NCBI RefSeq assembly: GCF_002288635.1
Contig: NZ_NRSW01000001.1
Location: 1,766,548-1,830,547, forward strand
Reading direction: 5' to 3'
Source: Mucilaginibacter sp. MD40
GTDB lineage: Bacteria; Bacteroidota; Bacteroidia; Sphingobacteriales; Sphingobacteriaceae
DNA: 64,000 nucleotides
The notes below the pieces were generated by a model, which saw only the letters and a list, made by a program, of their open reading frames with translations, made no database searches and was not told the origin of the DNA. Shown here piece after piece: positions 1 to 8,819 of the stretch; positions within the stretch are counted from its first letter, which is position 1, and the number at the start of each line of letters is the position of its first letter. The position numbers and the translations under genes are program-made.

Positions 1-460
1 TACAGAAATCGCAAATGCAGATATTTCTAACACCCCCCGGTGTTATGGTACCGGGATAATGTAATCCTCTTTCAAACAAGCCTTTGCCAATAAGTTGCTT
101 GTTTTGATATTCTGAAGATTTAAGAAAAAAAGGTTGAAATCTTACCGCTTCATAGTTTTCATCAGTCCAATCTAAATGGGAATCATTTCTATTTGATATA
201 ATTCCATCAATCATAACTGCATCATTTTCCTGGACTGAAATTGAAAAATGTAAAAACTGTCCTTTAAGGTCGTAGTTTGAAGATAAAGGTTCGATAACGT
301 ATGAGCGTATGATCTCCTTACCTTCAAAAACGTTGATAATTGGAATCGTCTCTTTCAGTTCAATGACTCCTTTTATATTTGCTGAACGTTTTGAAAATAT
401 ATTTTTCTTATCGATAACGATATTATGATCAATAACCCTGATCCTGTTAAATGAAATCAT
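1..460 (-). CDS. Hypothetical protein, 3' part cut by window edge
   Basis: An open reading frame starts with ATG at 460 and runs without a stop to the window edge, giving at least 153 residues. I do not recognise the family. The protein begins with MISFNRIRV, is rich in charged and beta-prone stretches, has no signal peptide or membrane helix in the visible part, and ends at the edge with a cysteine cluster of form CxCxxC (ICICDFC), which could be half of a zinc site. It is divergent from murB, 73 bases away. The intact frame and normal codon use argue for a real gene; function is unknown. Confidence 0.7.
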   Translation of the reverse strand, partial: MISFNRIRVIDHNIVIDKKNIFSKRSANIKGVIELKETIPIINVFEGKEIIRSYVIEPLSSNYDLKGQFLHFSISVQENDAVMIDGIISNRNDSHLDWTDENYEAVRFQPFFLKSSEYQNKQLIGKGLFERGLHYPGTITPGGVRNICICDFC

Positions 461-533
461 TAAAGTATTTTAATAATAAGCAAGCCCGAATCTAATAAAA
501 CAACTTCTAATAATTTTCCCGAAATTCGCCCGC

Positions 534-1553
534 ATGCTGCAAATACAGGAAAACGTATCCCTTAAAAACTTTAACACTTTTGGTATTGATGTAAACGCCC
601 GCTACTTCGCGGAGATCAACCATGAGGCAGACCTGGTGGAGCTTTTTGCCGACCCACAATGGCACCAGGTGCAGCGCCTGGTATTAGGCGGCGGCAGCAA
701 TATGCTTTTGGTGAAGGATTTCGACGGGTTGGTTATCCGCCTGAACATCCGCGGTATTGAACATCGCATCAGCCATGATGATGTACATGTTGAGGCAGGT
801 GCCGGCGAGGTTTGGAACGACTTGGTCAATTACTGTGTAGCACGCGATTTCGCCGGTATGGAAAACCTGAGCCTTATACCCGGATCGGTAGGTGCATCAC
901 CTGTACAAAATATCGGTGCTTACGGTGTGGACCTAAAAGATGTGTTTGAAAGCTGCCATGCTTTTGAAATAGCTACCGGGCAATTCCATACGTTTACCAA
1001 AGATGATTGTAAATTTGGCTATCGCGAAAGCGTGTTTAAGGCGGAACTTGCCGGGCAGTTTATCATCACCCTGGTAAAGTTTAAATTATCACTCACCCCT
1101 CACCTAAATTTAAAATATGGTGCCATTGAGCAGGAACTGGCTAACCGGAATATAGAAAAGCCGACTATTAAAGATGTATCGCAAGTGGTATCGCACATAC
1201 GCGTATCTAAACTGCCGGATCCATCTATCATAGGAAATGCAGGCAGTTTCTTTAAAAATCCGGTGATATCCCAACAAGAATTTGAGGCCATACAACAAAA
1301 ACATCCTGACGTGGTAAACTACCCGGCAGGAGACGGTATGGTAAAATTGGCCGCAGGGTGGTTAATTGAGCAATGCGGCTGGAAAGGAAAACAGGTAGGG
1401 CATACCGGTACCTGGAAGAACCAGGCTTTGGTATTGGTGAACCACGGTGGCGCTACAGGTGAAGAGATCTACAACTTTTCGTCGCAAATTATAGACAGTG
1501 TGTATGATAAATTTGGCGTTTCACTACAACGTGAAGTAAATATCATACGATGA
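534..1553 (+). CDS. murB: UDP-N-acetylmuramate dehydrogenase MurB
   Basis: This enzyme uses FAD and NADPH to reduce UDP-GlcNAc-enolpyruvate to UDP-MurNAc, the second committed step of peptidoglycan precursor synthesis in the cytoplasm. The FAD-binding part shows GGGSNML at about residues 52-58 and the motif SLIPGSVGASPVQNIGAYG around residues 112-130. The C-terminal MurB domain carries YRESVFK and NAGSFFKNP, whose serine is the expected proton donor. At 339 residues, with the long loop containing YRES, it is the E. coli-like type I form. ATG at 534 is the only sensible start because the conserved N-terminus begins a few residues later. It stands alone; the next gene is 272 bases downstream. 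Confidence 0.96.
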   Translation: MLQIQENVSLKNFNTFGIDVNARYFAEINHEADLVELFADPQWHQVQRLVLGGGSNMLLVKDFDGLVIRLNIRGIEHRISHDDVHVEAGAGEVWNDLVNYCVARDFAGMENLSLIPGSVGASPVQNIGAYGVDLKDVFESCHAFEIATGQFHTFTKDDCKFGYRESVFKAELAGQFIITLVKFKLSLTPHLNLKYGAIEQELANRNIEKPTIKDVSQVVSHIRVSKLPDPSIIGNAGSFFKNPVISQQEFEAIQQKHPDVVNYPAGDGMVKLAAGWLIEQCGWKGKQVGHTGTWKNQALVLVNHGGATGEEIYNFSSQIIDSVYDKFGVSLQREVNIIR

Positions 1554-1825
1554 TTAGGTAGTGTATTCTATTCTGTGCAGTTAGCAGCGGTTTACAAAAA
1601 CTTAATATCAGCGTCTCTTTCCTATGTGCCTAACTGGAAATCTCAACTAAGCAATAATTGTCAGAATAGTGTAAGTTCCTTTTAAACAGTGTTTTAATCT
1701 ATGTGACTGAGTCAGTTTGCAGTTTACCTAAGCTTAATAATAAGCCGTATATAGCTAAGTAATTTCATCAACTTTTCATTCATGGTATCGTGTTTGTATA
1801 AATAGTAATACAAAACATTAACAGA

Positions 1826-2365
1826 ATGACAAAGATTGAGTTTAACACCCTGGTATTACGTCAAGCAAGTTCATTAAGGTCATATGCCTTACACTTTACT
1901 CATGACGCCGACGATGCAAACGACCTTGTTCAGGATACAATGTTGAAAGCCATTACTTACTATAATAAATTTAAGGAAGGCACTAATTTGAAAGGTTGGT
2001 TGTATACCATCATGAAAAACACTTTTATCAACAACTATCGCCGTTTTGTTAAGATGAGCACTTTTGTAACCAAAAGCGATGAAATATCTTCACCAAACCT
2101 GGTATTTAGTTCAACAAAGAACCAAGGCGAGGCAAAATTTGTGATGGATGATATCAAACGCGCTTTAGACCGTTTACCATCAGATTATTATGTACCTTTC
2201 ACTATGTATTTTGAAGGACATAAGTATCACGAGATCGCCGATCATTTGGATATCCCTATCGGTACCGTTAAAACCCGTATTCACGTAGCTCGTAAATTGC
2301 TTAAAAAGAATTTAAAAGCCTACGATAACGGTGTAGCCAAACCAGTTTACGCGGAGAATGAATAA
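1826..2365 (+). CDS. ECF-type RNA polymerase sigma factor
   Basis: A 179-residue sigma-70 family protein with only regions 2 and 4, so of the ECF group. Region 2 includes the helix with DADDANDLVQDTMLKA (residues 26-41), and region 4 holds the helix-turn-helix around HEIADHLDIPIGTVKTRIHV. No anti-sigma factor is encoded next to it, unlike most ECF sigmas. The neighbours are murB upstream and a convergent carotenoid operon downstream, so the context gives no target. Very similar stand-alone sigma factors are widespread in Bacteroidetes. The upstream 272-base gap contains the short palindrome ACTGAGTCAGT at 1706-1716, of unknown role. Confidence 0.93.
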   Translation: MTKIEFNTLVLRQASSLRSYALHFTHDADDANDLVQDTMLKAITYYNKFKEGTNLKGWLYTIMKNTFINNYRRFVKMSTFVTKSDEISSPNLVFSSTKNQGEAKFVMDDIKRALDRLPSDYYVPFTMYFEGHKYHEIADHLDIPIGTVKTRIHVARKLLKKNLKAYDNGVAKPVYAENE

Positions 2366-2400
2366 TTAGATACTAAACTCAATATATATATATATAGAAA

Positions 2401-2428
2401 GAGGCCCGTTGCAAAACGGGCCTCTTTT
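2401..2428. terminator. Bidirectional intrinsic terminator
   Basis: A perfect 10-bp stem (GAGGCCCGTT / AACGGGCCTC) closes a four-base GCAA loop, followed by TTTT on the plus strand and by a T-rich stretch on the minus strand. It lies between the convergent sigma factor and cytochrome b5 genes and can end transcription from both sides. Confidence 0.9.
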
Positions 2429-2436
2429 GTTTATTA

Positions 2437-2673
2437 TTAACCTAATTTCCCTACAGCCACAAACTTTTCGAAAACGACGGCAGTATGTGGCGCGTCAGCC
2501 AGTTCTTCGGTAAGGTCCTGGCCTGCCCAGTGTTCGTAATGTTTGCCATTACGCCACAACCGGCTTTCGGTAACATCATAGATGATGCCCTTGTAGGCCA
2601 CCCATATCTGTGGTTTGTCCTGCCCGTTACGCAGTGCCAGTTGTGATCGTGTAAAAACAGGCAGATCGGTCAT
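2437..2673 (-). CDS. Small cytochrome b5-like heme-binding domain protein
   Basis: A 78-residue single-domain protein of the cytochrome b5/steroid-binding fold. It contains the family pattern WVAYKGIIYDVT at residues 24-35, then candidate axial histidines at H45 or H48 and H63. The classical HPGG motif is replaced by GKHYEHWAG, as in other short bacterial members. There is no membrane anchor. Its ATG overlaps the TGA of the lycopene cyclase gene (ATGA), so it belongs to the carotenoid operon. Family knowledge allows heme or small-molecule binding. A role as electron donor to a carotenoid-modifying oxygenase is only inference, and no such oxygenase is encoded in the window. Confidence 0.8.
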   Translation of the reverse strand: MTDLPVFTRSQLALRNGQDKPQIWVAYKGIIYDVTESRLWRNGKHYEHWAGQDLTEELADAPHTAVVFEKFVAVGKLG

Positions 2674-3347
2674 GCGGCTAATGGCTTACGATTTTTATAA
2701 TAATCATAAAACGCGATATTCATCATCAACAGGGCCATGCTATAGAAATGATCTTCAAAAGGTATGGTAGTTACCCTGATAGCCATATTTTGCGCGTTGT
2801 TATACAACACCACCGGTATGGAGGTGAGCAAACCATTTACAATATAGAATGGCAATAAAGAAACTATAAAAGCCATGTAAAATTTGGGCAGCCATTCTTT
2901 TTTAAAAGTAAACAACAAAACCAGTGGGAGTAACGCAAAGGTTACCGCTGTGTATAATCTGTCATGATAGATAGCAAGCAATACCAAAGATACAACCATC
3001 AGTATAACAGAAATACCTTTAGCTATATTTCGCGGCAGTTGCCATTTTACATAGTAATTTAAGCAAGCGTAAATAAATATACAGGCGAAGGGCACGGTCA
3101 GGAAGAAAAGTATTTCCTCCAACGGCAAGCCAAAAAAGCGTAAGCCTATGATGTATTGATCATTAAAAGACCATACGCCATAAATAGTAAACAGTACATC
3201 CCAAAACAAAAAGATGATGCCGGTAATGGCCATGCCCGGCCAAATAAACTTCCACGTTTTGGCAAAGGCCACCCTTTTATCAAAAGATAGTACAACAGGG
3301 AAAAAGATAGTGAGTATATTAATGATCAGGTAGGTGTACTGCTTCAC
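2670..3347 (-). CDS. Lycopene cyclase, CrtYcd type
   Basis: A 225-residue membrane protein with about six or seven helices and two copies of the lycopene cyclase domain. The first copy carries the signature PLEEILFF around residues 75-82 and the second the related TIPFEDHFY near residue 195. Bacterial CrtYc/CrtYd and their fusions cyclise the ends of lycopene to beta-carotene in the inner membrane; here both halves are in one chain. The start codon is GTG at 3347, overlapping the TAG of the upstream gene by one base. The crtB, crtI and cytochrome b5 neighbours support the call. Whether one or both ends are cyclised cannot be read from sequence. Confidence 0.9.
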   Translation of the reverse strand: MKQYTYLIINILTIFFPVVLSFDKRVAFAKTWKFIWPGMAITGIIFLFWDVLFTIYGVWSFNDQYIIGLRFFGLPLEEILFFLTVPFACIFIYACLNYYVKWQLPRNIAKGISVILMVVSLVLLAIYHDRLYTAVTFALLPLVLLFTFKKEWLPKFYMAFIVSLLPFYIVNGLLTSIPVVLYNNAQNMAIRVTTIPFEDHFYSMALLMMNIAFYDYYKNRKPLAA

Positions 3348-3922
3348 TACAATGCGGCTAAGTGTTCTTTAAGGTTTTCATTCTCCGTAGGCGTGCAGCG
3401 CTTAGATTCCAGCAGGAAAGTAATAATGGTTTTCACTAAGGCTTTATCTGCCGATGAGTAGTATTTCCGATCTATCTGTTTGATCATTTCTTCTCTGTCG
3501 GCAATTAGGTTTTTATTGATGCCTAAAAATTTAGGGACATTATGCTCGATAGAAAAGCGCATAAAACGTATCTCAATATTATGCGGATCGGCGCTTACCG
3601 CGCCTTTAAATGTTTTTTCGCTATCGTTCAAATACTTGATCTTGTAATAAGGGTTCCAGGCGTGTTTAGCCTTTAATGCTTCAAGCGTGCCCATGTAAGC
3701 AGTAAGCAATGCCGACCGGTCTTTTATTCCTGATAAATGTGAGTATAAAGAATCAGTAGTTTTTTTACTCTCGAGGGCAGTTACCAACAATTTACGAATG
3801 CGGTGCAGGTTAGGTTCGTTAGTGTCATCAGCTTTAAATGCCGATGTGGTAAAAAGCAAAGCTATTAAAGCCATTAATGCGGTAAACCATAATTTCCGGT
3901 GTGTATTTAAAACTACAGTCAT
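3347..3922 (-). CDS. Conserved-looking exported hypothetical protein in carotenoid operon
   Basis: I do not recognise a characterised family. The 191-residue product starts with a hydrophobic segment (about residues 12-28, FTALMALIALLFTTSAF) that looks like a signal peptide ending near residue 30. The rest is alpha-helical and charged. Residues 85-150 read like a helical-repeat (TPR-like) protein, with phrases such as HAWNPYYKIKYLNDSEKTF and SADPHNIEIRFMRFSIEH. It lies between crtB and the lycopene cyclase with a four-base gap upstream and a one-base overlap downstream, so it is co-expressed with carotenoid genes. A structural or accessory role in pigment synthesis or transport is inference. 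Confidence 0.75.
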   Translation of the reverse strand: MTVVLNTHRKLWFTALMALIALLFTTSAFKADDTNEPNLHRIRKLLVTALESKKTTDSLYSHLSGIKDRSALLTAYMGTLEALKAKHAWNPYYKIKYLNDSEKTFKGAVSADPHNIEIRFMRFSIEHNVPKFLGINKNLIADREEMIKQIDRKYYSSADKALVKTIITFLLESKRCTPTENENLKEHLAAL

Positions 3923-3928
3923 GGTGTG

Positions 3929-4762
3929 TTAAATATAATTGAGTTTACGGTGTACCACTGCTTTCATGTACAAACCCAGTTTCTGCGTGTCAGAAACCCG
4001 TATACGTTTATCAACTATGGTACTTGCCGGGGTAGCTCTTATTTTTTTAAACAGCTGCAGGTAATACACATAAGCAATGTATACGCCCAGGCGGCTTCCT
4101 TTGGGGAGCAGTTTAATACCTTGCAGCGCATCATCGAAATCTTTTTTAATATCAATCTCTATCTGCTTTTTATCATCTTCAGTAAAATTATTAAAATCTA
4201 CCTCAGGAAAATAAGTGCGCCCCCGATCTTCATAGTCAGACTTAATATCCCGTAAAAAGTTTATTTTCTGGAATGCCGAGCCCAGGCTGCGTGCCTTAGG
4301 CACCAGCCGGTCGTATAAATTGGTGTTATTTTCACAGAATATCCGCAGGCACATCAAACCTACTACCTCTGCCGAGCCGTAGATATAGGTTTTGTAGCCA
4401 TCGTCATTATATTGGGTCTTGTCCAGGTCCATTCTCATGGAATGTAAAAAGGCCTCTATCAGTTCACGGTCAACTCCATACTGGTTAACTACCTGTTGAA
4501 ATGACTGCAGTACCGGATTGGTACTAATACCGCGTTCAATAGCTTTAAAGGTTTCCTCCTGAAACTCATCTATCAGTTCACGCTGGTTGTGGCCATAAAA
4601 GGTGTCCACAATTTCATCGGCATAACGTACAAAACCGTATATGGCGTAAACAGGGTAACGAAAACGCTTATCAAAAGCTTTTATACCTGCACTAAACGAT
4701 GTACTATACTTGTTAGTTATAACTTTGCTGCATTCGAAACAGGTTGCGTCAAATAGGTTCAT
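3929..4762 (-). CDS. crtB: Phytoene synthase CrtB
   Basis: Condenses two geranylgeranyl diphosphates head to head into phytoene, the first carotenoid-specific step. Both aspartate-rich Mg-diphosphate sites are visible: DEIVD near residue 50 in YGFVRYADEIVDTF, and DIKSDYEDRGRTYFP around residues 172-186. I chose the ATG at 4762 (MNLFDATCF, 277 residues). An upstream TTG at 4777 could add five residues, but they are not typical of the family. The gene is divergent from crtI, with 73 bases between the start codons, and heads the operon crtB - unknown protein - lycopene cyclase - cytochrome b5. Confidence 0.94.
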   Translation of the reverse strand: MNLFDATCFECSKVITNKYSTSFSAGIKAFDKRFRYPVYAIYGFVRYADEIVDTFYGHNQRELIDEFQEETFKAIERGISTNPVLQSFQQVVNQYGVDRELIEAFLHSMRMDLDKTQYNDDGYKTYIYGSAEVVGLMCLRIFCENNTNLYDRLVPKARSLGSAFQKINFLRDIKSDYEDRGRTYFPEVDFNNFTEDDKKQIEIDIKKDFDDALQGIKLLPKGSRLGVYIAYVYYLQLFKKIRATPASTIVDKRIRVSDTQKLGLYMKAVVHRKLNYI

Positions 4763-4835
4763 CAACCAAATGTACAAAATGGAAACTGTATTGTTTTTTA
4801 ACGACTTAAAAGGAATTGTTTAAATTGAGCGCAAA

Positions 4836-6332
4836 ATGGATAAAAAAGAGCGTATCGTTGTAATAGGCGCAGGCTTTGCCGGTTTGGCAACGGCATGTGT
4901 ATTGGCGAAAGAAGGTTATCAGGTAACTATACTGGAAAAGAACGATCAGCCAGGGGGACGGGCACGTATCTGGGAAAAAGATGGTTTTACTTTTGATATG
5001 GGACCAAGCTGGTACTGGATGCCCGATGTTTTTGACAATTTTTACGCATTATTTGGCAAGCAAGCAAGTGATTTTTACAGATTAAAGCGGCTGGACCCCG
5101 GGTACCGTATTTATTATGGAAAGGATGACATGCTGGATGTGCCGGCCGATATGCAGCAACTTGAAAAACTGTTTGAGTCAATTGAGCCGGGCAGCAGTAA
5201 GGGCTTACAAGAATTTTTAGCGCAAGCCGAGTATAAATATAAGGTGAGTATGAGCGACTATGTGTTCCGCCCGTCGCATTCCATTACCGAATTTATAGAT
5301 TTTCAAATGATACGTAAAAGCCTAAGCATGCAATTGCTAACCAGCATGAGTAGCCACGTACGCAAATACTTTAAAAGCCCAAGGCTGATAAAGATGCTGG
5401 AATTCCCAGTATTGTTCCTGGGCGCTACGCCTAAAGATACCCCGGCCATGTACAGCATGATGAACTATGCCGACCTGGCCCTCGGTACATGGTACCCAAT
5501 GGGCGGCATGAATGAGATTGTTAAAGCAATGGTAAGCATTGCTGAAAGCCAGGGTGTAGAAATTAAGCTGAATACCAAAGTAACCCGGCTGGAGGTGGCT
5601 AACGGAAAAGTAAGCAGTATACAAACCAGCAATGGCACATACGAGGCTGATATGGTAATTTCTGGAGCTGATTATGAGCATACCGACCAGCATTTGTTGC
5701 CTAAGTCTGCACGTAATTATTCTGAAAAATATTGGGATACCCGTACCATGTCGCCATCAAGTTTGTTATTTTATATTGGCACTAATAAAAGAGTAGACGG
5801 TATACAACACCATAATCTGTTTTTTGACGAGGATTTTGACCGCCATGCAACTGAGATATATAAACAGCCACAATGGCCAGGCGCGCCATTGTTTTATGTT
5901 TCCTGCTCCTCTAAAACCGACCCGGGCTGCGCGCCCGAAGGCGGCGAAAATCTCTTTTTCCTGATGCCTATAGCTCCTGACCTGAAAGACGATGAGGCTA
6001 TTCGGGAGAAATATTTTGATTTGTTAATAGATAGGTTTGAGCGCATCACCGGCCAAAGCATAAGAAATAGTATTGTTGTAAAACGCAGTTATGCGCTTGA
6101 TGACTTTAAGGCCGATTACCACTCATTTAAAGGTAATGCCTACGGTTTAGCGAACACTTTGGCACAAACCGCCTTTTTTAAACCGGCCATGAAAGCAAAG
6201 CACGTGAAAAACCTGCTGCATACCGGCCAGCTAACAGTTCCCGGCCCGGGTGTGCCGCCCGCGTTGATCTCGGGGCAGATAGCGGCTAAGGAGGCGATGA
6301 AGATATTAGAAAAAAGCCGCTCAATAAATTGA
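4836..6332 (+). CDS. crtI: Phytoene desaturase CrtI
   Basis: An FAD-dependent desaturase and isomerase of the CrtI family that converts phytoene stepwise to lycopene at the membrane. The N-terminal dinucleotide fold reads VVIGAGFAGLATACVLAKEG (residues 8-27), followed by an acidic end of the second strand (LEKNDQPGGRA). The C-terminal family signature is TVPGPGVPPALISGQIAAKE near residues 465-484. The length, 498 residues, is typical. It faces crtB across a short shared promoter region, and a hairpin terminator follows directly. Four-step desaturation to lycopene is expected because a lycopene cyclase is encoded next door, but step number is not readable from sequence. Confidence 0.94.
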   Translation: MDKKERIVVIGAGFAGLATACVLAKEGYQVTILEKNDQPGGRARIWEKDGFTFDMGPSWYWMPDVFDNFYALFGKQASDFYRLKRLDPGYRIYYGKDDMLDVPADMQQLEKLFESIEPGSSKGLQEFLAQAEYKYKVSMSDYVFRPSHSITEFIDFQMIRKSLSMQLLTSMSSHVRKYFKSPRLIKMLEFPVLFLGATPKDTPAMYSMMNYADLALGTWYPMGGMNEIVKAMVSIAESQGVEIKLNTKVTRLEVANGKVSSIQTSNGTYEADMVISGADYEHTDQHLLPKSARNYSEKYWDTRTMSPSSLLFYIGTNKRVDGIQHHNLFFDEDFDRHATEIYKQPQWPGAPLFYVSCSSKTDPGCAPEGGENLFFLMPIAPDLKDDEAIREKYFDLLIDRFERITGQSIRNSIVVKRSYALDDFKADYHSFKGNAYGLANTLAQTAFFKPAMKAKHVKNLLHTGQLTVPGPGVPPALISGQIAAKEAMKILEKSRSIN

Positions 6333-6342
6333 ACGGCTTTTT
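6311..6342. terminator. Bidirectional terminator between crtI and ilvA
   Basis: The stem AGCCG(C)TCAA / TTGA(A)CGGCT has one internal mismatch and a TAAA loop, flanked by A-runs on the left and T-runs on the right. It overlaps the last crtI codons and can serve both crtI (plus) and ilvA (minus). Confidence 0.8.
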
Positions 6343-6372
6343 ATAGCTTATTTTAATTCTATCAATTGGCTA

Positions 6373-7623
6373 TCAGACCAGATACTCAAACAGTGTAGCA
6401 TCTTTGTTGATCTCTATTACATCGAAACGGTTTTCCTGCATACGTTGCAGCAGAGCAGGGTAGTCGCCGGCATTTTTTAGTTCGATACCTACCAGGGCCG
6501 GGCCGTTCTCTTTTGATGTTTTTTTGATGAACTCGAAACGGGTAATATCATCGCCGGGGCCTAACACTTCGGTCACAAACAATTTTAAAGCACCGGGGCG
6601 CTGTGGGAAACGAACGATGAAGTAGTGTTTAAGGCCTTCGTACAACAATGATTTTTCCTTGATCTCGGCCATACGGTCAATATCATTATTGCCACCGCTA
6701 ATAATGCAAACTACGTTCTTGCCTTTTATTTGGTCTTTAACCGCGTCAAGCGCTGTTACAGAAAGGGCACCGGCGGGTTCAACCACAATGGCATCTTCAT
6801 TATAAAGCCTTAAAATGGTTGTACAAACCTTACCCTCAGGCACGGTAAGCATATCATCCAGTATCTCCCGGCAGATAGTAAAGGTTTTTTCGCCCACGCG
6901 TTTAACAGCCGCGCCATCAACAAACCTGTCTATATCGCCAAGGGTAGTATTCTCCCCGTTTTGGATAGAGGTAAGCATAGATGGTGCACCTTCCGGCTCA
7001 ACACCAATCAATTTGATACCAGGTACGGTTTGCTTCAGGTAAGTACCCATTCCTGCAGCTAAACCACCACCGCCAATAGGCATAATGGCTACTTCGGGGG
7101 TTGGCAGGTCCTGCAATATTTCGATACCTACAGTACCTTGGCCTTCTATGGTGCGGTAATCATCAAACGGAGGGATGAAGGTCATGCCATGCTCGGCGGT
7201 GTATGCTAAAGCCTCACGCAGGCAATCGTCAAAAGTATCACCGGTTAAAACCAGTTCTACGTTGCCATTACCAAACATCTCGGTTTGGTTAACCTTTTGT
7301 TTAGGGGTAATCTCCGGCATAAAAATTACGCCTTTAATGCCCATTTTTTTGCAGGAGTAAGCCACACCCTGTGCATGGTTGCCCGCGCTGGCGCAAACCA
7401 CGCCACGGCTCAATTCATCTGCAGTGAGCTGACTTATCATGTTGTATGCGCCTCTTAACTTGTACGAGCGCACCAATTGCATGTCTTCGCGCTTTAAGTA
7501 TATATTGCATTCGTATTTTTCAGATAGGCGCTGGTTGTACTCCAATGGCGTACGTTTTACCACATCTTTCAGCCTTGCGTAGGCCGCGTCAAAATCCAGG
7601 TGCACTGCTGTATCTGTATCCAT
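6373..7623 (-). CDS. ilvA: Threonine ammonia-lyase (biosynthetic)
   Basis: A PLP enzyme that deaminates threonine to 2-oxobutanoate, the entry to isoleucine. The PLP lysine lies in SYKLRGAYN (about residue 53), and the phosphate-binding glycine loop is IGGGGLAAGMG (about residues 184-194). After residue 325 a single ACT-like regulatory domain follows (HYFIVRFPQRPGALKLF), so feedback control by isoleucine is likely. At 416 residues it is the one-ACT form, shorter than E. coli IlvA. It is the last gene of the ilv-leu locus, three bases after leuA. Confidence 0.94.
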   Translation of the reverse strand: MDTDTAVHLDFDAAYARLKDVVKRTPLEYNQRLSEKYECNIYLKREDMQLVRSYKLRGAYNMISQLTADELSRGVVCASAGNHAQGVAYSCKKMGIKGVIFMPEITPKQKVNQTEMFGNGNVELVLTGDTFDDCLREALAYTAEHGMTFIPPFDDYRTIEGQGTVGIEILQDLPTPEVAIMPIGGGGLAAGMGTYLKQTVPGIKLIGVEPEGAPSMLTSIQNGENTTLGDIDRFVDGAAVKRVGEKTFTICREILDDMLTVPEGKVCTTILRLYNEDAIVVEPAGALSVTALDAVKDQIKGKNVVCIISGGNNDIDRMAEIKEKSLLYEGLKHYFIVRFPQRPGALKLFVTEVLGPGDDITRFEFIKKTSKENGPALVGIELKNAGDYPALLQRMQENRFDVIEINKDATLFEYLV

Positions 7624-7626
7624 TAC

Positions 7627-8793
7627 TTAGTTCTTTACCAGCCTGGCTGCCATTAAGCCTTGCAGGTCTTCATCATTTATGTCCAGTTTACTATCAGCAA
7701 GTGTTAAAAAACGCTGGTAAACTTCGTAAAGTTCGTCTTTATCTAATTTATGGCCTAATCTTTCCAGGTGGAATTTTAGGGCATGGCGGCCGCTGCGAGC
7801 CGTAAGCACAATACTTGCGCTTGGGAAACCAACGTCCTCAGGCTTAATGATCTCGTAGTTTTCGCGGTTTTTCAAAAATCCGTCCTGGTGAATGCCTGAG
7901 CTGTGTGCGAAAGCGTTTGCGCCTACAATAGCCTTGTTAGGCTGTACCGGCATACGCATCTGGCTGCTTACCATACGGCTCATTTCATAGAAGTTTTTGG
8001 CGTTGATATTAGTATACAAGCCCATTGAGGCATGGGTTTTTAAAACCATTACCACCTCTTCAATGGAGGTATTACCTGCACGTTCGCCAATGCCGTTAAT
8101 GGTGCCTTCAATCTGGCGGGCACCGTTCTGTAAACCGGCTATAGAGTTAGCGGTAGCCAAACCCAAATCGTTATGGCAATGAACAGATATGATGGCTTTA
8201 TCAATGTTCTTCACATTCTCTTTAAGGAACTTGATCTTAGCGCCATACTGGTCGGGCAGGCAATAGCCATTGGTATCGGGGATGTTTACCACTGTAGCAC
8301 CCGCGGCTATAACAGCCTCAACCATTTGCGCCAGGAAAACCACATCCGCACGGCCTGCATCTTCGGCGTAAAACTCAATATCTTCTACTGCCTTTTTGGC
8401 GTATTTAACGGCTTCAACCGCACGCTCCAGGATATCCTCGCGGGTGCTGTTGAATTTATGTTTAATGTGCTGGTCTGATGAGCCAATCCCGGTATGGATA
8501 CGCGGATGTTTGGCGTATTTAAGAGCTTCTATAGCGGCATCAATATCACCTTTGTTGGCACGGGTTAGCGCACAAACAGTAGGGGCGGATACCGCTTTAG
8601 AGATCTCTACAACACTCTGGAAATCGCCCGGACTTGACACCGGGAAACCTGCCTCAATAATATCCACGCCAAGCGTTTCCAGCTCGCGGGCTATTTCTAT
8701 CTTTTCCGGGGTTGTTAACTGGCAACCCGGTACCTGCTCGCCATCGCGAAGCGTGGTGTCAAAAACGTAAACGCGGTTTGGATCGTGTAACAT
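7627..8793 (-). CDS. leuA: 2-isopropylmalate synthase, short form
   Basis: Catalyses acetyl-CoA + 2-oxoisovalerate to 2-isopropylmalate, the committed leucine step. The HMG-like TIM barrel shows [12 protein letters not shown] at residues 12-23 and the metal/catalytic motif HCHNDLGLA near residue 203, plus GERAGN. The protein ends at 388 residues and lacks the C-terminal LeuA allosteric domain found in the roughly 510-residue leucine-sensitive enzymes. Homocitrate or citramalate synthases share the fold, but the leuB/leuC/leuD neighbours make isopropylmalate synthase by far the most likely. Confidence 0.92.
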   Translation of the reverse strand: MLHDPNRVYVFDTTLRDGEQVPGCQLTTPEKIEIARELETLGVDIIEAGFPVSSPGDFQSVVEISKAVSAPTVCALTRANKGDIDAAIEALKYAKHPRIHTGIGSSDQHIKHKFNSTREDILERAVEAVKYAKKAVEDIEFYAEDAGRADVVFLAQMVEAVIAAGATVVNIPDTNGYCLPDQYGAKIKFLKENVKNIDKAIISVHCHNDLGLATANSIAGLQNGARQIEGTINGIGERAGNTSIEEVVMVLKTHASMGLYTNINAKNFYEMSRMVSSQMRMPVQPNKAIVGANAFAHSSGIHQDGFLKNRENYEIIKPEDVGFPSASIVLTARSGRHALKFHLERLGHKLDKDELYEVYQRFLTLADSKLDINDEDLQGLMAARLVKN

Positions 8794-8819
8794 ATTTTTC
8801 CTTTTAGTAATTAGTAGTT

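Noticed and set aside
1706..1716. ACTGAGTCAGT palindrome as operator of the ECF sigma gene
   Set aside because: A single 11-base dyad without a second copy or known regulator is too weak to call.
3926..4255. 109-residue plus-strand ORF opposite crtB
   Set aside because: It overlaps the clear crtB frame antisense and has no recognisable domain; a shadow ORF.
4767..4774. TACATTTG on the minus strand as a crtB promoter -7 element
   Set aside because: It matches TAnnTTTG but lies only five bases from the ATG, leaving no leader, and no -33 TTTG is found at the proper distance.
5337..5693. 118-residue minus-strand ORF inside crtI
   Set aside because: It lies fully within the crtI coding frame on the other strand and has no family-like features; a shadow ORF.
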